Below, piece after piece: positions 32,844-36,908 of a stretch of DNA of 36,908 nt. The DNA is taken from positions 1-36,908 of the forward strand of contig PLYU01000289.1 in NCBI GenBank assembly GCA_003153495.1, read 5' to 3'. The stretch is from Myxococcales bacterium (GTDB lineage Bacteria; Myxococcota_A; Polyangia; Polyangiales; Polyangiaceae). The position numbers and the translations under genes were made by a program. The notes below the pieces were generated by a model that was not told the DNA's origin, ran no database searches, and was given only the letters and a program-made list of their open reading frames with translations. Numbering within the stretch: position 1 is the first letter of the stretch; every line of letters begins with the position of its first letter.

Positions 32844-34865
32844 TCACTTCACGTCGGAAAGCGCTCGCTCGACGATTCTCCGGAACCTGGCGTACGGCTG
32901 CGCGCCGCCGATGAAGTAACCGCTCGACGCGCCCGCCGGCACGACGAGGAACGCCGGCGTGCCGCCTATGCCGGCCTCGCCCGCCGCCTTCACGTCCGCC
33001 TCGATCGCCTGCGCGTGCGCGGCGCCGTCGAGCGCCGCGGCCCAGCGGTCCATGCTCAGGCCCGCCGCGCGAGCACGGGCGTCGAGGTCGGCTCTTGCCA
33101 GCGCCTGCCGGTTGGCGAGCAGCAGGTCGTGCATCGCCCAGAAGCCGGTATCACCCTTCTGCGCGTAGGCCTCGCGCGCCGCCTGCGCGGCGAGGCGCGC
33201 GTCCGGGTGCATCGGCAGCGGCAGGTCGTGCCACACGAGCCGCACGCGCTTGCCGTAGTCCTTCGCCAGCGCCGCGAGCGCGCTCTCGACCTTTCCGCAG
33301 AAGGGGCACTGGAAGTCGGCCCACTCGTGGACCACGACCCGGGCGGCCGCGCCGCCGAGGACCGGATCGCCGGCAGGCAGCGACGCCGGTACCGGCCGCC
33401 TCTCCAGCTCGGGCGGGCCGCGACCGTCCTTGATCCGCGCCCCGTACAGGTCGGCGGGCTTCATGCCTGCTGCGAGGAGCGCCCGCGCCTTGACGATCTC
33501 GTCGTCGATGACGGCCTCGAAGCGCTCCTGGGGCTGCGCCCCCACCAGGCGGCGTCCGTTGATGAAGAACTGCGGGGTGCCGTTCACCTGGAAGTCGGCC
33601 GCGACGTCTCCGTCGGCGTCGATCTCCTTGCCGTGGCTGCGAAGAGCGATGGCCTGCTTGACGCGGCCGGCGTTCGCCCCGGCCGCAGCCGCGATGGCGA
33701 CGATCGCGTCGACGTCGGCTACGTCGCCGGCGACGAGGCTGCGCTGCTCGGCGAAGAGCGCGTCGTGCATCGCCCAGAACGCGGCATCGCCCTTCTCGGC
33801 GCGCACTTCCATCGCGGCCTCGGCCGCCGGCCCGGCAGCCGCGTGGAACGCGAGCGGATCGTTTTTCCACACGAGCCTGAGCGCGTCGCCATACTTGGCC
33901 CGCAGCGCCTCGAGCGTCGGCTCGACCCGCGCGCAGAAAGGGCACTGGAAATCGCTGAACTCGACCATCGTGACGAGCGCCCCCGGCGAGCCGCGTGCGG
34001 GGCTCTTGCCGAGCGGGACGCGGTACACGACGCCCGAGTCGTCGTCTGCGTCCCGCCTCGCCTTGTCGGCGGCGGCGCGCTCGGCGGCCGCAGCGGCGAC
34101 GTTCACGGCGGCCTGCTTCGCGTACACGCGCTCGCGCGGCGTTCCCGAGTCGACCGCGGCCTGGGCGCTGGCCAGCTCCTGGTCGACGATCGACCTGAGC
34201 TCCTCGAACGGCTGCGCTCCGCTCAGCAGCACGCCGTTGATGAAGAACGACGGCACCCCCTCGAATCCGGCCGCGTCTCCCTCGGCCACGCCCCGGTCCA
34301 CCTGAGCGGCCCACCGGTGGTCATCGAGCCCCGCCCTGAAGGCGGCGAGGTCGCTGCTCGCGACGCCGGCCTCCCTGGCCCACTCGAGGTAGCCCTCCGG
34401 ACCGAGCGAGCCCTGGTGATCGAACGCGAGGCGGTGAAACTTCCAGAAGCCTTCGCTGCCTGCGAGGGCGAAGGCGCCCATCGCGGCCTCGGCCGCCGGG
34501 CGGGCGTTCGGGTGGAAGGAGAGCGGGTCGTTCTTCCACACGATCCGGACCTTGTCGGGTCCGTAAGCCGAGCGGACCGCCTGCAGCGCCGCCTCTGCGC
34601 GCTGGCAGAAGGGGCACTGGAAGTCGGCGAACTCCACGATCGTCACGAGAGCCAGGCGGCTCCCCCACGACGGATCTCTCGCGGACACGGGTATGGCCGC
34701 GTCCTCTTCCCCCGTCGCCGGGGGCGCAGGCCCGCCGTCGCTCGCCGCGATCGCAGGCGAGACCTCCGTCGCCGGGGCTGACGGCGACGACTGCACGCCC
34801 GCCCCGCCGCAGCAGACGGCCCCGAGCGCGAGCCCGAGGGCCGCCGCGAAGCGAACCAGGCTCAC
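32844..34865 (-). CDS. Triple DsbA/thioredoxin-domain lipoprotein-like protein
   Basis: A 673-residue protein with three DsbA-type domains in one chain. Their active sites are all CPFC: DFQCPFCQRAE (84-87), DFQCPFCARVE (308-311) and DFQCPFCGKVE (520-523). Each domain has the W(K/H)(N/D)xPLxxH block, a helical insert and a cis-Pro loop (GVPSFFING, GTPQFFING, GTPAFLVV). A hydrophobic N-terminus (FAAALGLALGAVCCGG) and a Ser/Pro/Ala linker suggest an exported lipoprotein. It would oxidise or isomerise thiols in the periplasm. Most family members have one domain and about 200-250 residues; three intact ones are unusual. GTG 34865 overlaps the stop of the small basic gene (GTGA). It is probably the last gene of the RRM operon. 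Confidence 0.9.
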   Translation of the reverse strand: MSLVRFAAALGLALGAVCCGGAGVQSSPSAPATEVSPAIAASDGGPAPPATGEEDAAIPVSARDPSWGSRLALVTIVEFADFQCPFCQRAEAALQAVRSAYGPDKVRIVWKNDPLSFHPNARPAAEAAMGAFALAGSEGFWKFHRLAFDHQGSLGPEGYLEWAREAGVASSDLAAFRAGLDDHRWAAQVDRGVAEGDAAGFEGVPSFFINGVLLSGAQPFEELRSIVDQELASAQAAVDSGTPRERVYAKQAAVNVAAAAAERAAADKARRDADDDSGVVYRVPLGKSPARGSPGALVTMVEFSDFQCPFCARVEPTLEALRAKYGDALRLVWKNDPLAFHAAAGPAAEAAMEVRAEKGDAAFWAMHDALFAEQRSLVAGDVADVDAIVAIAAAAGANAGRVKQAIALRSHGKEIDADGDVAADFQVNGTPQFFINGRRLVGAQPQERFEAVIDDEIVKARALLAAGMKPADLYGARIKDGRGPPELERRPVPASLPAGDPVLGGAAARVVVHEWADFQCPFCGKVESALAALAKDYGKRVRLVWHDLPLPMHPDARLAAQAAREAYAQKGDTGFWAMHDLLLANRQALARADLDARARAAGLSMDRWAAALDGAAHAQAIEADVKAAGEAGIGGTPAFLVVPAGASSGYFIGGAQPYARFRRIVERALSDVK

Positions 34866-35050
34866 TCCTCGGGAATCGGCTGAGGCCCCGGGACGATCCC
34901 GGCGATGTCCGGGTCGACGCCCGGCTCGACCGGCCCCCTCGGGGCCGGGCCTTCGGCGCGACGCTGCTTTCGCTTCGCGTCCTTCTCGCGCTGCTTTTCC
35001 TGGCGAGCGCGCTCTTTCTGGCGTTTGACGAAGGTGGTGTTCGAAGCCAT
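34862..35050 (-). CDS. Small basic, charged protein of unknown function
   Basis: A 62-residue protein from ATG 35050, with AAGGAAGG just upstream. The first 30 residues are almost all Lys, Arg, Glu and Gln (FVKRQKERARQEKQREKDAK), probably one long helix that can bind RNA or an acidic surface. The rest is Pro/Gly/Glu-rich and probably disordered. It lies 16 bases behind the RRM gene and overlaps the DsbA gene start. A role together with the RRM protein in RNA binding is plausible but not shown. Confidence 0.7.
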   Translation of the reverse strand: MASNTTFVKRQKERARQEKQREKDAKRKQRRAEGPAPRGPVEPGVDPDIAGIVPGPQPIPEE

Positions 35051-35066
35051 CTAACCTTCCTTTTAT

Positions 35067-35387
35067 TTACCAGCGCTCGCGCTTGCCGCCACCGCCACCG
35101 CCACCGCCACCACCGCCACCGGCCCCACCACCGCGGCTCTGGCGCTCTTCAGCCTCGTTCACGCGGAGCGCGCGACCGTCGAGCGTCGCGCCATTCATCT
35201 CCGCGATGGCCTTGGCGGCTTCCTGAGCCGTGCCCATCGTGACGAACCCGAAGCCGCGCGACTGGCCGGACTCGCGATCGGTCACGAGGTGAACGTCGGT
35301 CACCGAGCCGAACGCGGCGAACGCGGAGCGCAGGGACTCGGAGGTGCTTTGAAACGAAAGATTGCCTACGTAGAGACGATTGCCCAT
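35067..35387 (-). CDS. Glycine-rich RRM RNA-binding protein
   Basis: A 106-residue protein with one RNA recognition motif: RNP2 is LYVGNLSF (residues 5-12), RNP1 is RGFGFVTM, and the fold ends in [14 protein letters not shown]. The C-terminal 25 residues are a glycine run with RGGG and a final KRERW, as in plant-like and bacterial glycine-rich RNA-binding proteins. These bind single-stranded RNA and are often cold-induced. The glycine run is coded by a GCC/ACC (minus-strand GGT/GGC) triplet repeat at about 35090-35135. It is the first gene of the operon. A weak AAGGA lies 14 bases before the ATG. Confidence 0.92.
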   Translation of the reverse strand: MGNRLYVGNLSFQSTSESLRSAFAAFGSVTDVHLVTDRESGQSRGFGFVTMGTAQEAAKAIAEMNGATLDGRALRVNEAEERQSRGGGAGGGGGGGGGGGGKRERW

Positions 35388-35567
35388 GATTTTGTTCTCG
35401 ATCCTTACCTAGCGTCGCTGCCCGTTTCGCAACTTCGCGGATCCCAGAATCGAGAGAGCGTCGTCGTACACGGTGGAACGGTAGTTTCTGACCCGGACAC
35501 TAAATAACCTCGGACTGGCCCTTGCGCAAGGCTGGCGCGGCCGCCGCCCGGACCCCCGCGCTCGCGG

Positions 35568-36419
35568 CTACTGGGCGACCGCGCGAGCGTCGGAGGCGCG
35601 CGACGTGACCTCGAGGATGGCGCGGGCCACTCCGTCCGGGTCGTCGTACATCGGCACGTGGCCGGCGCCCGGGAGCTCGACCCACTCCGCGCCGGGGATG
35701 ATCGCGCGCCACCGCTCCGAGTAGCCGGACATGGGCAGGATCCGGTCCCTGCTGCCCCACACGATGCGAATCGGGCAAGGGATCGAATGGATGGGCTGCG
35801 GGGGCGGTTCGCGCTCGACCGCTCCGAGCACGCCCTCGAAGGCGTCGCACTTCCAGGAGGCCTCGATGATCGTGCGCGCCTGGGCGGGGGTCAGGCGTTC
35901 CGGGCGGGCGACGATGTTGCCGAGGGCGATCCGCCGCGATACGGCGAACCGGGCGAGCAGCGGCGCCAGGGGGCCGCCGACGTGGAGCGCGGCGCGGATC
36001 CTCCTGAACACGCCCTTGACTCGCCTCTGCTGCGCGCTGCCCGACTCCCAGCCGCCGGCCGGCGACAGCGCGACCACCGAGAGCGCCCTCCCCCGGCGCG
36101 CGAGCTCGATCGCGAGCCACCCGCCGAGCGAGTTGCCGACGATGTGCACCCGGCCGAAGCCGGCGGCGTCGAGCTCGGCCTCGGCGAGGTCCGCCGATTC
36201 GGAGATCGTGTGGCCGAAGGTCGCCGGCAGGCGGGGGCCGCCCCTGTGGCCGTGGAACGTGACCGCGATGACCTCGTGCCGACGCTCGAGCGCCGGCACG
36301 ATGGGCATCCAGGCCTCGGCGCACGACGAGAAGCCGTGCAAGAGCAGCAGCGGCTCGCCCGCGCCGCTCCGGTGGCGGACCGACGACGTGGGTCTGGTGG
36401 AGAGCCGCCTTGGGCGCAT
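35568..36419 (-). CDS. Alpha/beta-fold hydrolase
   Basis: From ATG 36419 the protein has 283 residues. Oxyanion loop LLLHGFSSCAEAW, nucleophile elbow IVGNSLGG (Ser97), acid in VWGSRDRILP and His in GAGHVPMYDDPDGVARAI. The cap (about 125-210) is helical and Arg-rich. The open frame reaches 36569, but the extension crosses an inverted repeat and is not protein-like. It lacks a signal peptide. It belongs to the same large class as the hydrolase at 22534, but the residues around the nucleophile differ (GNSLGG against GHSLGG), so it has another substrate. No operon partner is seen. Confidence 0.85.
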   Translation of the reverse strand: MRPRRLSTRPTSSVRHRSGAGEPLLLLHGFSSCAEAWMPIVPALERRHEVIAVTFHGHRGGPRLPATFGHTISESADLAEAELDAAGFGRVHIVGNSLGGWLAIELARRGRALSVVALSPAGGWESGSAQQRRVKGVFRRIRAALHVGGPLAPLLARFAVSRRIALGNIVARPERLTPAQARTIIEASWKCDAFEGVLGAVEREPPPQPIHSIPCPIRIVWGSRDRILPMSGYSERWRAIIPGAEWVELPGAGHVPMYDDPDGVARAILEVTSRASDARAVAQ

Positions 36420-36466
36420 TAAGCCAGTATAGCGCGCCTCAGGGGCCGACGACTTCCAACAATCCG

Positions 36467-36615
36467 CTGAGAGGATGTTCAACAGAAAGATCGGGAAGAT
36501 CAGGAAGGATTTCGGCCGGTGAAACGTCAGAAGTCGCCGGGTCGAGGCGCATTTGGGCCCAATCACCAAGACTCCTCCTTCCTGATCTTCTGATCTTGCT
36601 GTTGAACACCCTCTG
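36467..36615. repeat. Pair of about 40-bp inverted repeats, 66 bases apart
   Basis: The left arm (36467-36509, containing GTTCAACAGAAAGATCGGGA) and the right arm (36576-36615, containing TGATCTTGCTGTTGAAC) are near-perfect reverse complements with a few mismatches. Their AT-richer motif (AAGATCAGGAAGG) stands out from the local GC-rich DNA. The arms could be the ends of a small inserted element or a large RNA hairpin. No gene lies between them. This is the main content of the 388-base gap before the next gene. Confidence 0.65.
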
Positions 36616-36695
36616 AGTGACTGGCACCTCTCGGCGTCCGCCTCGGTTCATGCGACCCCCCGCAGCACCACACGCGCAAGTGCACGCGCGACTGC

Positions 36696-36779
36696 GGTCC
36701 CGGTCGAGGTCGAGGTCGAGGTCGAGGTCGAGGTCGAGGTCGAGGTCCAGGTCCAGGTCGAGGTCCAGGTCGAGGTCCC
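36696..36779 (+). repeat. Hexanucleotide tandem repeat (GGTCGA)n
   Basis: Fourteen 6-base units run without a gap from 36696 to 36779. Most are GGTCGA, with GGTCCA variants towards the end and GGTCCC as first and last units. On the plus strand the array reads as Arg-Ser repeats in one frame, but there is no ribosome site or further protein-like sequence. It sits 29 bases before the next likely start codon. Slippage could change its length. Confidence 0.9.
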
Positions 36780-36807
36780 GCGCGGGACGGCGGATGGGAG
36801 GAGTGAG

Positions 36808-36908
36808 GTGATCGAGGACGGAGGGAGCGTCGCCTCGGACCGGCGGACCATCGCAGCCTTCGACCTCAACATGTCGTCCTCGCCGTCGAACCGGGCCGTG
36901 GCCGCGTC
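36808..36908 (+). CDS. N-terminal start of an unknown gene (cut by window edge)
   Basis: GTG 36808 is preceded by GGAGGAG (36797-36803). The frame is open to the window end and reads MIEDGGSVASDRRTIAAFDL then NMSSSPSNRAVAA. No family can be named from 33 residues. The (GGTCGA)n array lies directly upstream, so its length could affect expression. Confidence 0.45.
   Translation, partial: MIEDGGSVASDRRTIAAFDLNMSSSPSNRAVAA

Noticed and set aside
36617-36811. Arg-Ser repeat protein from the hexanucleotide array
   Set aside because: It has no ribosome site and its content is only the microsatellite.
1-36908. tRNA, rRNA or riboswitch genes
   Set aside because: No cloverleaf with a T-loop GGTTCGA block, no rRNA conserved stretches and no known riboswitch core were seen by eye.

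Overview
The window is GC-rich bacterial DNA, most likely from a myxobacterium (Myxococcota, probably Polyangia). The clearest sign is a MYXO-CTERM sorting tail (SSGCGC, then a hydrophobic helix, then RRARRR) on the protein ending at 14582. Lipoproteins with Ser/Gly/Asp-rich linkers, a GAF-PtsP and many fatty-acid enzymes fit this. The assignment is inference; there is no rRNA or tRNA in the window.

Region 1 (1-6 kb) is accessory DNA and a gene graveyard. It holds the end of an unknown gene, a ParA-like P-loop ATPase whose start looks frameshifted, and a membrane protein with an internal duplication damaged by compensating indels. A tightly coupled pair follows (261-aa unknown plus GNAT acetyltransferase). 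Then come remnants: the N-terminal domain of a RecD2-like helicase, the C-terminal half of a DUF486 protein, and a decayed IS66 element with an in-frame stop. A metallophosphoesterase sits among them.

Region 2 (6-15.6 kb) is mixed housekeeping and envelope genes. It has a VOC protein, a beta-propeller lipoprotein, a truncated lipoprotein, a YpeA-like GNAT and a translationally coupled HlyD / ABC ATPase / ABC-2 permease exporter operon. A GAF-domain PtsP (enzyme I) follows, then an unknown protein and a 5'-truncated beta-helix MYXO-CTERM protein.

Region 3 (15.6-32.8 kb) is rich in lipid enzymes. A leftward operon encodes fatty acyl-AMP ligase (FAAL), an extended SDR reductase, acyl carrier protein, acyl-CoA dehydrogenase and a Crp/Fnr regulator with an N-terminal cysteine cluster. 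Beyond an intergenic repeat element lie a lipoprotein, an alpha/beta hydrolase, a lipase and a soluble PAS histidine kinase. Next come a glycerolipid-type acyltransferase, a FadD15-like acyl-CoA ligase, an SCP2-alpha/beta hydrolase fusion and two tandem KAS III proteins, one OleA-like with a full Cys-His-Asn triad and one that keeps only the Cys. The enzyme classes match OleA/B/C/D (head-to-head acyl condensation, beta-lactone or olefin chemistry) plus a FAAL-ACP-dehydrogenase loading arm. I propose an undescribed fatty-acid-derived lipid pathway; its product is not knowable from sequence alone.

Region 4 (32.8-36.9 kb) has a leftward operon of a glycine-rich RRM protein, a small basic protein and an unusual lipoprotein-like protein with three DsbA-type thioredoxin domains. 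It ends with another alpha/beta hydrolase, an inverted repeat, a hexanucleotide repeat and the start of an unknown gene.

The best candidates for undescribed biology are (a) the composite repeat at 20969-21694, two inverted 112-bp palindromic modules around a 42-bp tandem array; (b) the lipid locus with the degenerate KAS III partner; and (c) the triple-DsbA / RRM operon.
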